Position numbers and translations under genes: made by a program. From positions 2,480,001 through 2,544,000 of the forward strand of contig NZ_CP154840.1 of NCBI RefSeq assembly GCF_047301505.1: a stretch of DNA of 64,000 nucleotides, in the 5' to 3' direction. The stretch comes from Lysinibacillus_B sp031181585. Lineage in GTDB: Bacteria; Bacillota; Bacilli; Bacillales_A; Planococcaceae. Under the pieces are notes generated by a model. It was not told the DNA's origin, did no database searches, and was given only the letters and a program-made list of their open reading frames with translations. Positions 1 through 9,390 of this stretch are shown here, piece by piece (positions within the stretch are counted from its first letter, which is position 1; the number at the start of each line of letters is the position of its first letter).

Positions 1-1187
1 TCCAAAACGTGATCTACTTTCCTGATAGTTCCTGTCATTTCATTGACGTTTGATGAGAAAGGCAAGTTCAATTGACCAACCTGCCGGCTCACAAATTGGT
101 AGATAAAGGCGAAAGGCTTAAACCATGCCAGCCATCTAACAGAAGCAAACAAGCGGTATTCCTCTGTTTGTTCATAAAAATGCTGAATGCTTACCGGCAG
201 ATTCTCTATATTTGTATACTCCGCTAAATTATCAACTAGTCCCGGATGTGGTTCTCCCTCTTCCTTTAACGAACCACGGATCTTGCTGACGGGAAAATTA
301 TAATCAGCATGCTGACTTTCCGGCACTCGAACGGCCCATCCTATAATTGTAAACGTACCAAAGAAAATACAGTTGAACATTCCATGAAACGTAAGCATAT
401 CAGGAATACCGACGAGGATATTGCCGGTGAAGTTTCCAAACGCGTACAGTAATGACCATAAAATAGTGAAACATACCGTCCCTATTGATAGACGAATAAG
501 GATGCCTTGCAACATGGGGAGCGAAGTCCGGCACGTCATTAGAAATAATCCATAAATCGCAATGACATACAACACGACGGAAATCAGTTCGATAGTAGTT
601 GAGAAGGTGATGCCAAGTGCTACCAAGATAGGTCCTGAAGCAATGATCCATGCGACAGGGGTATATCCCTTTCCTTTATACAGGCGACCAAAAAGACCTA
701 ACGATATGCAAAGCATAAAAGCTGAATAATGGAAATGAATCGCCGTCAGCCACGTAATGATTGGCGAAAAACCAGTATTAATACCTGTAATATAAGCAAA
801 GTACCAGATACCGCCGACTGCTAGATAAACGAGACCTATATCGATGATTATTTCTGCTGTATTTGTAAAACCCCGGCGTATAAAACGACCGATCCCTTTT
901 TTCGCTATGATAATAGTAGATAGTAAATAGATGGCTGTACTAAACACGGCAACTTCCTTTTGAATATCAAAGGTTAAAAGCGCTGCTGCTGCCATCCCAA
1001 GGCTGATGAGAATTTGTTCCCAACGTTTCAGATTTACAACCATTTGTACCATAACCGGGATAAATATTAGCTGGGCAACCGTTAAATAATACAAATAGCT
1101 TTGCTGTTCGGCTAAAATCAATGCCCCACTGAAAAGAAAGAGGCCTAGAAGAGTTAATGGATTAACAATCAACTTCTTTAAACTCAC
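1..1187 (-). CDS. yndJ: YndJ family membrane protein, C-terminus cut by window edge
   Basis: The frame is open from a GTG at 1187 to the left edge, about 395 codons without a stop. It encodes a polytopic membrane protein with many hydrophobic segments separated by short basic loops in the first ~290 residues, followed by a more polar part. The identification as YndJ rests on the general sequence character and on the neighbours: YndJ genes of Bacillales lie next to a DUF4166 gene and a DoxX-like gene, as here. The GTG overlaps the end of the upstream gene by 26 bases, with a GGGAGG about 15 bases upstream, so the three genes are probably translationally coupled. Function is unknown; the family is annotated only as a putative transporter. 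The exact start is uncertain. Confidence 0.7.
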   Translation of the reverse strand, partial: MSLKKLIVNPLTLLGLFLFSGALILAEQQSYLYYLTVAQLIFIPVMVQMVVNLKRWEQILISLGMAAAALLTFDIQKEVAVFSTAIYLLSTIIIAKKGIGRFIRRGFTNTAEIIIDIGLVYLAVGGIWYFAYITGINTGFSPIITWLTAIHFHYSAFMLCISLGLFGRLYKGKGYTPVAWIIASGPILVALGITFSTTIELISVVLYVIAIYGLFLMTCRTSLPMLQGILIRLSIGTVCFTILWSLLYAFGNFTGNILVGIPDMLTFHGMFNCIFFGTFTIIGWAVRVPESQHADYNFPVSKIRGSLKEEGEPHPGLVDNLAEYTNIENLPVSIQHFYEQTEEYRLFASVRWLAWFKPFAFIYQFVSRQVGQLNLPFSSNVNEMTGTIRKVDHVL

Positions 1188-1773
1188 CTGCATACATCAT
1201 AACCCTCCCAAAAACGGCATGATAAATTGAGACATGAATGGTAAATACCTCCTTCATATCATCATACCCCTCCTCCACGACAACACGTCCTTCCATAAAA
1301 GAAGGCATTGGAATTTCCAGTAACCCAAGCACTAGTTTTTGTGGTCCTGAACGAATAAGAAGATGGCCCGATGCTGTGACATCAAAAAGGAGGTCCGAAT
1401 AAAAAAATGAAGGATCTCCAAGGTAATCCCTTACAACATTTCCATCCTGATCGACCGTCATTTTGGCATTAAAATAACGGGTTGCCTCTTGAAAGCGAAA
1501 CACCCGCTCCCAATAGACTTCTGCCTCTCCTGCTTTATTAATATGAGCTGTATTTGTAATATGAAATGGGATGGTTTGTCCGCTTTCTGGAAATAAAAAG
1601 TTAAATTTTGCTGCAAGACGGTAAAAAGGCTGCAGCAGCTTTGTACCGTTTGCTACTGTCTGCATGACACCCTTTGCATGGAACGGTCTGCCCATCGGAA
1701 TCGAATACCGCTCCTGCAAACGCGGGTGAAGCTTCGAAAATTTCTTGCCCAGTAATGTTTGATAAATCGTCAT
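1162..1773 (-). CDS. DUF4166 domain protein
   Basis: A 203-residue soluble protein without membrane segments. The sequence MTIYQTLLGKKFSKLHPRLQ at the N-terminus, the GRPFHAKG segment and the FRFQEATRYFNAKM segment fit the DUF4166 family, which has no known biochemical role. It overlaps the upstream DoxX-like gene by 4 bases (ATGA type) and the downstream yndJ by 26, so it is the middle gene of a tight three-gene operon. The set of a SRPBCC/DoxX fusion, DUF4166 and YndJ recurs in Bacillus relatives, which suggests a joint envelope function; that is inference. Confidence 0.75.
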   Translation of the reverse strand: MTIYQTLLGKKFSKLHPRLQERYSIPMGRPFHAKGVMQTVANGTKLLQPFYRLAAKFNFLFPESGQTIPFHITNTAHINKAGEAEVYWERVFRFQEATRYFNAKMTVDQDGNVVRDYLGDPSFFYSDLLFDVTASGHLLIRSGPQKLVLGLLEIPMPSFMEGRVVVEEGYDDMKEVFTIHVSIYHAVFGRVMMYAGEFKEVDC

Positions 1774-2684
1774 GCTGCCTGCCCCTTCTTTCGTATACAG
1801 CTTTTTGCTGTCGGAACATGATCAGAAAGCAAGTAACCGACGATGGAAAGAACCCAAAGTGCCAAGTTGAAGGTAATGACATTAAATGGTGAAATCACAG
1901 CCTCCCCATCTGCCGCTATCGCTGTTACCGTAAGCAAGGGAAATACGACTATTTGGAGTAAGAAAAAATTCTTCCTCCAGCCCTGCAGCAGCCAAGCCAC
2001 ACCAAAAAGCACCTCAGCTATACCTATACCTAGGACAAATCGGCCAGCTGCACCTTCCGATAAACCGCTCAGCGCCATAAGCATCTCAATTTCCTGCGGG
2101 TGACCGACCCAGATTTTTGGCACCAGTCCTTGATAAAACCATACGATAAAGAAAATCATAGATATAATTGTATAGGAAAAGAACCTGCGATACTGCATTG
2201 CCGGCGGTTCTCCGGTTTCAATCCACCGCTTCAATACATCAAAGCTGAGAGCTGTAGCCCATCCCATCATTGGTTTAAAAATCAAATCTACAAATTTCCC
2301 AAACATTCCAAAGCGGACTTCATAATCATATTGTGTCAAAAACGTTACTCCATCCTTATGAGGGAGGTACTGCCAATAGCCTTTCCCTTCCGCTATGGGC
2401 GAAATGAGCTGTTCAGTCCCAAAATGAAGAGATGAAGTTTTTATGCCACTTTTCTTCTCATGCGTGCCCTTGCTGACTCCCCAGCCGCTGATGCTTATAC
2501 CTGGTACCACGTTTGTTGTATATGTGAACGTCTGCGGTTCCTCATCAGACTCTTTTTCATTATAAGTAATAGAGGAAAAGCGTAAATCCCACTGCTCATG
2601 AAGCTGTGGCTGCTGTGTACACTTCCATATTGTTTCAATATCCGTGTCCATTTCGATTTCGACATATATTGGTGTTTTTTTCAC
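1770..2684 (-). CDS. SRPBCC-like domain fused to DoxX-like membrane domain
   Basis: A 304-residue protein. Residues ~1-150 look like a SRPBCC/polyketide-cyclase fold (opening MKKTPIYVEIEMDTDIETIW, later TFLTQYDYEVRFGMFGKFVD). Residues ~170-300 hold four hydrophobic helices typical of DoxX-like proteins (FSYTIISMIFFIVWFYQGL, FVLGIGIAEVLFGVAWLLQG, LLQIVVFPLLTVTAIAADG, LALWVLSIVGYLL). It is the first gene of the operon with DUF4166 and yndJ; a GGGGGG-rich ribosome site lies just before the ATG. DoxX-like domains are often linked to redox or quinone functions, but no substrate can be read here. Confidence 0.7.
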   Translation of the reverse strand: MKKTPIYVEIEMDTDIETIWKCTQQPQLHEQWDLRFSSITYNEKESDEEPQTFTYTTNVVPGISISGWGVSKGTHEKKSGIKTSSLHFGTEQLISPIAEGKGYWQYLPHKDGVTFLTQYDYEVRFGMFGKFVDLIFKPMMGWATALSFDVLKRWIETGEPPAMQYRRFFSYTIISMIFFIVWFYQGLVPKIWVGHPQEIEMLMALSGLSEGAAGRFVLGIGIAEVLFGVAWLLQGWRKNFFLLQIVVFPLLTVTAIAADGEAVISPFNVITFNLALWVLSIVGYLLSDHVPTAKSCIRKKGQAA

Positions 2685-3012
2685 TATCCGCCCCCCTTAC
2701 TTTCTATATTACCTGATTCTTCCGGAGATTTTTACTATTATTTAGTATTTTATTAATTACTTGGATACTTTTATATAAAGTAAGATAAATAAATTAGTAG
2801 ACAGGAAATCAGTAATCTATAAGAAAATATAGTTAGGGAGCCCCAATCCAGGAAGTCCTAAATTATGCGCACGAAGTAGTGAGATAAATTTAGAAATCTT
2901 GTTTTATAAGAGAACAAACAATTTGAAAAAAGAGCTCAGATAATATTCACTATTCACCAATACGCCTTTTACTACATCCCCATCTTCTCCATTTACTGCC
3001 CGCCCACCTTTT
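2685..3012. other. Intergenic, no gene seen
   Basis: An AT-rich spacer between the DoxX-like operon and the NTF2-like gene, both on the minus strand. It should hold the operon promoter near 2700-2800 and the end of the NTF2 gene transcript. I see no convincing ORF, RNA or repeat. Confidence 0.5.
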
Positions 3013-3402
3013 TTATGTGTTCGATTTATCCGCAGCAACAGGCCCGTCACTCAAATGCTCATGAATTAGCTTCCACTTTCCATCATCCTTTTTAAATACA
3101 TTTGTCGCCCTGCCTTTTCCCGATACGGGGCTGCCCTTGAAGTAGCCTGTGTATGTATACTGGTAAATACATGTTGCCGTGTTTTCTTCTACTACGAGCC
3201 AATGGATGTCCTGTGCATTATAAATTTCATCCTGGATGGTGTGCCATGCGTTTTCGAAATAGGCACGAATCTCGTTAATTGACGTACAAGTTTTGTCACT
3301 AAACCAGTAGACAGCATCCGGGTGGAGAAGTTGTTTAACATTGTCAAATCGGTGAGTATTGGTTGCTTCAATATAGTTTTCTAAAGCTTTTCTATATGTC
3401 AT
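3013..3402 (-). CDS. NTF2-like / SnoaL-type small protein
   Basis: From the ATG at 3402 (129 residues) the protein reads as a single NTF2-like alpha+beta cone: an N-terminal helix (ALENYIEATNTHRFDNVKQL), then LHPDAVYWFSD and the strand-rich end GRATNVFKKDDGKWKLIHEHLS, a common SnoaL/DUF4440 ending. A strong GGAGAGAGGAG precedes this ATG, so I prefer it over the start ten codons upstream. Enzymatic or binding role cannot be told; such proteins act as small-molecule isomerases, hydrolases or immunity factors. It lies 26 bases downstream of the GrpB gene and is likely co-transcribed. Confidence 0.75.
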   Translation of the reverse strand: MTYRKALENYIEATNTHRFDNVKQLLHPDAVYWFSDKTCTSINEIRAYFENAWHTIQDEIYNAQDIHWLVVEENTATCIYQYTYTGYFKGSPVSGKGRATNVFKKDDGKWKLIHEHLSDGPVAADKSNT

Positions 3403-3428
3403 AATTTCTCCTCTCTCCTCAATAAATT

Positions 3429-3947
3429 TCATTCTTCTAGAAGCTTACTATACCAATCGAGTGCCCGTCTCTCCATCTCAGATACAAATGCCTTCTTAGC
3501 CGCACTGTACTCTGTCGTGGAATCATACTTCTTTTCAAGCGTTTTTTTGAAATTACTGTATTTTTCTGCTTCTTCTCGATGAGCAATCAAATAATCTCGA
3601 AAGATTACATGACGATCAATATGAGGGTTACCATCCTGATAGACATGTAAATGGTGAGTACGTTCGTCCCCGCCCTTTCGAAACAGCCTTCTTCCGGCTA
3701 TTCCCCATTCCCCTGCGGCCTCATATCCAAGAAAACGCAACCGATCATTATAACAATCAATTTTTTTAATATCTTCTACTATGCAAATTATATCGATAAC
3801 AGGCTTTGCCAGCATTCCCGGTACTGCTGTACTGCCAAAATGCTCGAATTTGATAATATCCTCAGCAAATAACTTTTGCAGAAGCTGTACCTCATGTTCA
3901 TACATTGTTCTCCAAATCATCTGGTATTCTGACAGCCTTATTTTCAT
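3429..3947 (-). CDS. GrpB family protein (UPF0157, nucleotidyltransferase-like)
   Basis: 172 residues from the ATG at 3947, which has AAAGGAGAGGATAG before it. The family signature EHFGSTAVPGMLAKPVIDI is clear; it is the GST-x-VP-x(4)-K-x(3)-D motif of GrpB proteins, which have a nucleotidyltransferase-like fold and unproven function. The C-terminal KYDSTTEYSAAKKAFV segment is also typical. A longer frame with an upstream ATG exists but lacks a ribosome site. Probably the first gene of a two-gene unit with the NTF2-like gene. Confidence 0.85.
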   Translation of the reverse strand: MKIRLSEYQMIWRTMYEHEVQLLQKLFAEDIIKFEHFGSTAVPGMLAKPVIDIICIVEDIKKIDCYNDRLRFLGYEAAGEWGIAGRRLFRKGGDERTHHLHVYQDGNPHIDRHVIFRDYLIAHREEAEKYSNFKKTLEKKYDSTTEYSAAKKAFVSEMERRALDWYSKLLEE

Positions 3948-4037
3948 TACTATCCTCTCCTTTTGTATTTCTATATTCATGCCATTCATTATCCATATTT
4001 CTATTAGCTTGAATAACTTAACTAGATAGAAAATCAT

Positions 4038-4386
4038 ATTTTACTTTATTTTACATAAATGATTATATATTATAAAACAAAGAATTGAGAGGTGAGAATA
4101 TAACTTATGTTGAGATTGATGGAGTTACTAAAGAAGAATGGTCAAAGAGAGCGAACTGAATTATCCAGAATGCTTAGTGAAATCTAGCGGAAATGACAAA
4201 TGCCATTGTGGTTGGTAAAGGCAGCTACCTTAACCCTCCCGATGAAGGAAGGATAGTATCACCTTCTCCTATCAAAAACCACCTGAAAAGGAAAAAGAAG
4301 CGGGAGTGAAAGAAGCCTCAATCAATAAGTTTGAAATCTTTTACAATATGAGAACGGCTAGCATCATGAATGAAAAGCCTCAAAAT
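4038..4386 (+). other. Gene-poor stretch with short coding scraps
   Basis: About 350 bases without an intact gene. On the plus strand two short coding-like pieces can be read: one near 4105-4160 (VEIDGVTKEEWSKRA, then stop) and one from an ATG near 4195 (MTNAIVVGKGSYLNPPDEG, stop about 4309). They are in different frames and neither has a good ribosome site. I take them as remnants of a decayed gene of unknown identity. Confidence 0.3.
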
Positions 4387-4427
4387 AAAAAATAGCTTTC
4401 CAGCCTATAGGCGGAAAGCCATTTTTA
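4387..4427. terminator. Bidirectional intrinsic terminator after thyA
   Basis: A hairpin with GCTTTCC pairing GGAAAGC around a short loop, with A-runs on the left and T-runs on the right, so it can work in both directions. It lies 18 bases beyond the thyA stop codon and most likely ends the thyA transcript. Confidence 0.75.
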
Positions 4428-4444
4428 AACCTTCTACACTATGC

Positions 4445-5425
4445 TCACACCGCAATCGGTGCTTTAATCGTTGGATGCGGATTGTACCCTTCTATCATCA
4501 AATCTTCTAGTTCAATATCAAAGATTGACTGTTTGTCCGGATTAATCCGCAATATCGGAAGCTCCCTCGGTTCACGCGATAGCTGCTCTTTTACCTGCTC
4601 GATATGGTTGAGGTAGATGTGTGCGTCGCCAATACTGTGGATAAATTCTCCGGCTTCCAGTCCGCATTCATGCGCAATCAAATGTGTAAGCAGTGCGTAG
4701 GATGCAATATTGAACGGACAACCAAGCAGCGTGTCCAGACTGCGCTGCATCAGCTGACAGCTTAATTTACCTTCCGCCACATAGAATTGGAACATGACAT
4801 GGCAAGGCGGTAATGCTGCCTTGCTTCCCTTTGAGCCCGCATTAATAACATCCTCTGGATTCCATGCATTGACGATGATGCGTCGCGAATCTGGATTGTT
4901 TTTTATTTGGTCTATAATATCCTGCAATTGATCGATCGCCTGACCATCCGATGTTGTCCAATTACGCCATTGTTTGCCGTACACATTGCCTAATTCCCCG
5001 TACTTAGAAGCAAATTCATCATCGTGTAGCACCCGTTGGCAGAAGCGATTTAATTCATCTTGGTATAGCTTATTGAACTCTTCATCCACAAGGCAGCGAC
5101 GACCGAAATCAGACATATCCGGTCCTTGATATTCGTCAGATTCCACCCATTTTTTGAATGCCCATTCATCCCATATATGGTTGTTATGCTGCAGCAAATA
5201 ACGGATATTCGTATCGCCTTTAATGAACCAAAGCAGCTCGCTAGCTACTAATTTAAATGGTACCCGCTTTGTTGTAAGTAACGGAAAGCCTTTTGATAAA
5301 TCAAATCTCATCTGATGACCGAAAATACTAAGTGTTCCAGTTCCTGTTCGATCCTCTTTTTTGATTCCATTTGTCAAGATTTCATCTAGAAGATTTAAAT
5401 ACGCTCTTTCTGGATGTTTGTCCAT
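4445..5425 (-). CDS. thyA: Thymidylate synthase ThyA
   Basis: 326 residues from the ATG at 5425, which follows GAGGTGG. It methylates dUMP to dTMP with methylene-tetrahydrofolate in the cytosol. The active-site cysteine is Cys208 in LPPCHVMFQFY; the folate/dUMP motifs RTGTGTLSIFG, PLLTTKRV, ELLWFIKGDTN, NPDSRRIIVNAWNP and the C-terminal YNPHPTIKAPIAV are intact. A ~50-residue insert (about 90-140) marks the long ThyA form known from lactobacilli and some Bacillales. No dihydrofolate reductase gene follows it, unlike many relatives; a terminator lies directly downstream. Confidence 0.97.
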   Translation of the reverse strand: MDKHPERAYLNLLDEILTNGIKKEDRTGTGTLSIFGHQMRFDLSKGFPLLTTKRVPFKLVASELLWFIKGDTNIRYLLQHNNHIWDEWAFKKWVESDEYQGPDMSDFGRRCLVDEEFNKLYQDELNRFCQRVLHDDEFASKYGELGNVYGKQWRNWTTSDGQAIDQLQDIIDQIKNNPDSRRIIVNAWNPEDVINAGSKGSKAALPPCHVMFQFYVAEGKLSCQLMQRSLDTLLGCPFNIASYALLTHLIAHECGLEAGEFIHSIGDAHIYLNHIEQVKEQLSREPRELPILRINPDKQSIFDIELEDLMIEGYNPHPTIKAPIAV

Positions 5426-5555
5426 CTTGCTAACCACCTCACTATTTTTTATCCGTCTCATTATATAACAATGAGTTTGCTAATGAAATGGTTATAAAAA
5501 CTCTTTCTTCATACTAAAATATCTTTCCTGCTCAAGGCAGTATCAAAACCCCGCC

Positions 5556-6749
5556 CTACGACAAACGTTGGTTATTTACTATTTTATATCCAACTGCGTT
5601 CCGCCCGTTGTTCTTTACATTATATAACGCTTCATCAGCATGATCGATGCAGGACATAATATCTTTCTTTTGACAGACTCGTTGTGTATGCGCCCCTATG
5701 CTGACTGTAATAATACGATCGCTGGGAGAAGTATTATGTTCAATTTGGAGATGATGAATTTTTTTGATAACTTCCTCGCAGATTTTATTTACTCTGTTGT
5801 CTGCATCAACGATCAGCATGGCAAACTCCTCACCTCCCCACCTGGCGATGAAGATATTATATTTCTCAGCCGTATCGCTCAGCACACGTCCAATCTTCCG
5901 CAGCACTTCATCACCGTTTGTGTGGCCATATGTATCGTTATAAAGTTTGAAGTGATCGATATCTAGAAGAACGGAAGATAAATAATAGGGCTCCTCATGT
6001 GCTTTATTTTCAAGATACTCTATATAATTCGAAACCGCACGGCGGTTATAGACGTTTGTCAATGGGTCGAGCGAAGCCTGAATTTCCAGTTTTCGATTGG
6101 CCTCTCTTAGCTGTTTTGATAGCTTTCGCGTCATTTCTACTTCATTTCTTAGTTCTGCCTGCATAATGACAGAACACTTATACGAATGGTAAAAAGAGCG
6201 GGATAAAAAATACCCTGCCGGAAACAAGACGATTAAATATAGCATTTGGCTCTGATAGAGAGGTGAATTACCATGCATGATATAAAGCCCGAATGAAAGT
6301 CCTGCCCCTGCCGTTCCTAATGGAATTAGGATTTGCCTCTTATTCAATACAAAAAACGAGCAGCTTACGAGCATAATCAATGTGTAAATCATCAGGTGAT
6401 TATAAGCAGATTGATCAGAAAGCGATATTAACACGCCAAAACTCATCAAGGCAAAAACATACATGCCGATCAATCTGTCCATTTGAAGTAAGTTTTCTTT
6501 ATCTACAGCGATTCTTTTTATCTCCGTAAAATAATAGCATATAAGATTAAATAACAGGAGGAGTATATATGGCCATATCACAATCGGAAGCCCGTTACCT
6601 CCTGTTCCTTTGAAGAACCAGAAGCTGGCTTCTAATAATAAGAGGAAGATGACGATGCTAGATGTGACTTTACTCACAAGCGTAATTTTCTTAATATTAT
6701 GTTCTAGCGCAGCTTTTTTTATATAATAAGCTTCGTTTTCATATATCAT
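5556..6749 (-). CDS. Membrane-bound diguanylate cyclase (GGDEF)
   Basis: 397 residues. The N-terminal ~195 residues hold about six transmembrane helices, a sensor of unknown ligand. A helical linker (RKLSKQLREANRKLEIQAS) leads to a GGDEF domain at ~228-390 with LLDIDHFKLYND and the active-site loop GGEEF at 305-309, expected to make cyclic di-GMP from two GTP. The RxxD inhibitory site that usually precedes the loop is absent, so product inhibition may be lacking. It is transcribed alone. The small ORFs on the opposite strand are shadows. Confidence 0.92.
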   Translation of the reverse strand: MIYENEAYYIKKAALEHNIKKITLVSKVTSSIVIFLLLLEASFWFFKGTGGNGLPIVIWPYILLLLFNLICYYFTEIKRIAVDKENLLQMDRLIGMYVFALMSFGVLISLSDQSAYNHLMIYTLIMLVSCSFFVLNKRQILIPLGTAGAGLSFGLYIMHGNSPLYQSQMLYLIVLFPAGYFLSRSFYHSYKCSVIMQAELRNEVEMTRKLSKQLREANRKLEIQASLDPLTNVYNRRAVSNYIEYLENKAHEEPYYLSSVLLDIDHFKLYNDTYGHTNGDEVLRKIGRVLSDTAEKYNIFIARWGGEEFAMLIVDADNRVNKICEEVIKKIHHLQIEHNTSPSDRIITVSIGAHTQRVCQKKDIMSCIDHADEALYNVKNNGRNAVGYKIVNNQRLS

Positions 6750-7317
6750 TTGATCGTCTTCACCTCCAGAAATACACTAAAATACATAACAAAAGAATTA
6801 CTAAAGAACATAGATACTATATACCACAAATTATTATCACCAAAACACAAAACAAGAAAATACTCCTATTATTTAATTTTATGCTTCTAATACAATATTA
6901 TTACCTTTCAGCGTAAGATATGTTTTGGTTAAGACAATCGATTACGTATATATAGTAAAAATGACTATATTTTTATTTAATATGGTCAAACCTTTTCTAT
7001 TACATTTTCGCCCTTTATCAACAATCATTTTTGTTTTGCAATCACTTATCTTGTTCAATGAAGAGGCAATTACTACTCGTAAATTAAAGTTCGATCTAAT
7101 GACTTATTTATAAAATAATAGTTTTCCTGAAATTTCTATGTCCTCACATCCTTCTTCCTGCTTTAAGGAGAATTAAAAAGCAAATAGGCTAACTAACCAT
7201 CAAAAAAATTACAATCTATAAGCGACACACAAAATATTCGTTGGTCAAACAACATAGCAATCGTTATCAAAAAAATTAATATCCGTTATATTACAATGAG
7301 GGAGAGGTGAGCAATCA
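6750..7317. other. AT-rich divergent promoter region
   Basis: 568 very AT-rich bases between the divergently transcribed diguanylate cyclase and AraC genes. It must contain both promoters. A 62-codon plus-strand frame near 6925 has no ribosome site and looks accidental. The AraC gene is preceded by GAGGGAGAGGTGAG directly before its ATG. Confidence 0.5.
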
Positions 7318-8190
7318 ATGTACAGTTCAGTAACACAGCAGACTATTTCCTATATCGAGGAACAGTTGACAAGTGAACTCCTATTGGATGATTTTACATC
7401 AGTGGTTGGCTATTCAAAATTTCATCTATCACGGATCTTCAAAGCGGAAACTGGTATGACAATCAACGAGTATATCCGATTGAGACGTCTGGCGACTGCT
7501 GCCATGTATCTGCTATACTCAGCCGAACCAATCTTAGAAATCGCCTTCATGCTGCGATTTCAATCACAAGAGGCATTTACGCGATCGTTTAAAGAACAGT
7601 ATGCTATGCCACCGGGTAAATATCGAAAAATGATGCAGGCTTTATGCGGGACGGAGGATGGAAAAATGGAAAAACAAACAGAGGTAAAAGGATGGCTGCT
7701 AAGCGGCTCTCATCCGCATTATTACAGTTTTGGTGTTGATGAAAAGGTGTTTCATACCGGCACCAAGTCAGGCTTACTTTATTCAACGGAGAATGCCGGT
7801 CTTGATGGTTTTGGCACTATGATGCAAAGCTTCCTGGCAGATGATTTCAAAGGTAAACGATTTAAATTATCCTGTTATTTGAAAACGGAAGAAGTGGAGA
7901 AATGCGGTGCTTGGTGCCGAGTAGACAATGCAGCCGGTGATACGCTGCAATTCGATAACATGGATAATAGATCGATTACAGGCTCAACAGACTGGAATTA
8001 TTATTCCATCGTTTTAGATGTACCGATGGATAGTGCCTCAATACATTTTGGTGTACTGCTAGTGGGCATTGGAAAAGTCTGGGCAGATGGTTTTAAATTT
8101 GAAGAAGTCGATGAAAAAGTTCCCACTACAAACATGATGGCGATCGAATCACTACCTATGCAACCGGTTAATTTATCTTTTAATGATTAA
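7318..8190 (+). CDS. AraC family regulator with N-terminal HTH and C-terminal ligand-like domain
   Basis: 290 residues. Residues ~8-105 are an AraC/XylS double helix-turn-helix (KFHLSRIFKAETGMTINEYI and SQEAFTRSFKEQYAMPPGKYR). Residues ~115-280 form a beta-rich domain (FKLSCYLKTEEVEKCGAWCR, ASIHFGVLLVGIGKVWADGF) that resembles the carbohydrate-binding-like effector domain seen in some AraC regulators with the HTH in front. DNA-binding transcription regulator in the cytoplasm; its target is unknown. The start is supported by a strong purine-rich ribosome site and a terminator follows the stop. Confidence 0.88.
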   Translation: MYSSVTQQTISYIEEQLTSELLLDDFTSVVGYSKFHLSRIFKAETGMTINEYIRLRRLATAAMYLLYSAEPILEIAFMLRFQSQEAFTRSFKEQYAMPPGKYRKMMQALCGTEDGKMEKQTEVKGWLLSGSHPHYYSFGVDEKVFHTGTKSGLLYSTENAGLDGFGTMMQSFLADDFKGKRFKLSCYLKTEEVEKCGAWCRVDNAAGDTLQFDNMDNRSITGSTDWNYYSIVLDVPMDSASIHFGVLLVGIGKVWADGFKFEEVDEKVPTTNMMAIESLPMQPVNLSFND

Positions 8191-8246
8191 AATCATCATT
8201 ATCGTCAATCTCATGTTACCGATTTTATAAGGAATTACTAAATTAG

Positions 8247-8283
8247 AAAGCTTCGGACTTCCTGCTAGGGCCGAAGCTTTTTT
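8247..8283 (+). terminator. Intrinsic terminator after AraC gene
   Basis: AAAGCTTCGG pairs with CCGAAGCTTT across a 14-base loop and is followed by six T. It ends the 7318-8190 transcript. Confidence 0.9.
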
Positions 8284-8342
8284 CAACTGAAGGTCTAGAC
8301 GACATTCCATCGGCTACACCTTCTAGACAACTGTAACGAAGT

Positions 8343-9032
8343 TTATTTACTAAATATAAATCTTCTCTTTTCATTCAAATTCTGCAGTTCAAATAATTCA
8401 GGCTGCCGCACAAACCGTGTTAAAAGAGCATAGGCTTCTTCATCTGTTATTTGCTCTGGAATTATAATTCCCTTGAATTGAACAGGAGAAAGAATCGTAT
8501 GAAAAGCATATTTAAATTCATGATCCCCTACATAAGCTTGCGCTAGTTTCCCTTTCCAATCGATTAGGTATGAACAGTCCTCCTTTTTCGTAAACTTTAT
8601 CGTATGAAAAGCTGACGCATCATGACCGAGCAAATAAACGTCAAATGCAGTCACCTCATGATCAAAATTCTCTTGTTCATATTCCGACAAAAAATCGACC
8701 TTATATTCAGCACCGTCCAATAGATTCACATCAAATGGTGCCTCATCACTTCCTACAATGAATCCTTTATTATCCCACTCTTGTGAAGACAACGTACAGC
8801 TATGATAATTATTCCATACGATTTTAGCATGCCAATCATCTATCTCATCATCTTCCTCTTCGTCATCCTGATCATCTTCTTCGTAATAATCTGCCGTCTC
8901 TAAATGAAGATCAAAATATAATCCATGCATTTTTTCTTCATCTTCTTCATATTTAAAATGGGCACTCCACACAAAATTAATAATCCGATGTCCATTTGGC
9001 CATGGATTATCTTTAAAATAAATTCGGTTCAT
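8343..9032 (-). CDS. Hypothetical acidic protein
   Basis: 229 residues, not recognised. The striking feature is a very acidic run at about residues 49-66 (YYEEDDQDDEEEDDEIDDW) in an otherwise beta-rich sequence with many aromatic residues. No signal peptide or membrane helix. Good TAGGAGG-like site before the ATG. It is a single-gene unit between the AraC terminator and a gene-free stretch. It could be an immunity or uncharacterised cytosolic protein; nothing in the neighbourhood decides this. Confidence 0.65.
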   Translation of the reverse strand: MNRIYFKDNPWPNGHRIINFVWSAHFKYEEDEEKMHGLYFDLHLETADYYEEDDQDDEEEDDEIDDWHAKIVWNNYHSCTLSSQEWDNKGFIVGSDEAPFDVNLLDGAEYKVDFLSEYEQENFDHEVTAFDVYLLGHDASAFHTIKFTKKEDCSYLIDWKGKLAQAYVGDHEFKYAFHTILSPVQFKGIIIPEQITDEEAYALLTRFVRQPELFELQNLNEKRRFIFSK

Positions 9033-9390
9033 CGTAATTCCTCCTATGTAAAAATTTCATATTATTATTTTTAAGAGTAATGGTTTGTTATAATAAAAAT
9101 TTCAATTTACTTATTGATGGAAAAGCAGTTTTCTAGCATTTTACAACTAATATACTTTTCCATTTTAATCTTACTTGTCATTTATTTCACTATTATATTT
9201 GGATGCAAAAAGAGAGCGAACTAATGTTCCCCCCCTTTTTTGCAGTCTATTTAATTCCTTATGAATGAAGTTCTCTAACAGTTGATAATAAACAATCCGC
9301 TTTACCTTGTAGGCGAGGATATTATAAACTAAACTGCGCTTAAACCCTCATTAGTTTTCTGCCTATAACGGAAACTTCTACTACAGAAAG
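9033..9390. other. Intergenic, nothing identified
   Basis: About 360 AT-rich bases between two minus-strand genes. A run of C followed by a run of T near 9231-9241 is the only oddity. I see no ORF with a ribosome site and no strong hairpin. Confidence 0.4.

Noticed and set aside
400..651. 83-codon minus-strand frame
   Set aside because: It lies in another frame of the yndJ-like gene, which is open throughout; composition is not protein-like.
4110..4310. Small plus-strand gene before thyA
   Set aside because: Two short frames with stops and no ribosome site; treated as scraps.
6925..7113. 62-codon plus-strand frame
   Set aside because: No ribosome site, AT-rich chance frame in a divergent promoter region.
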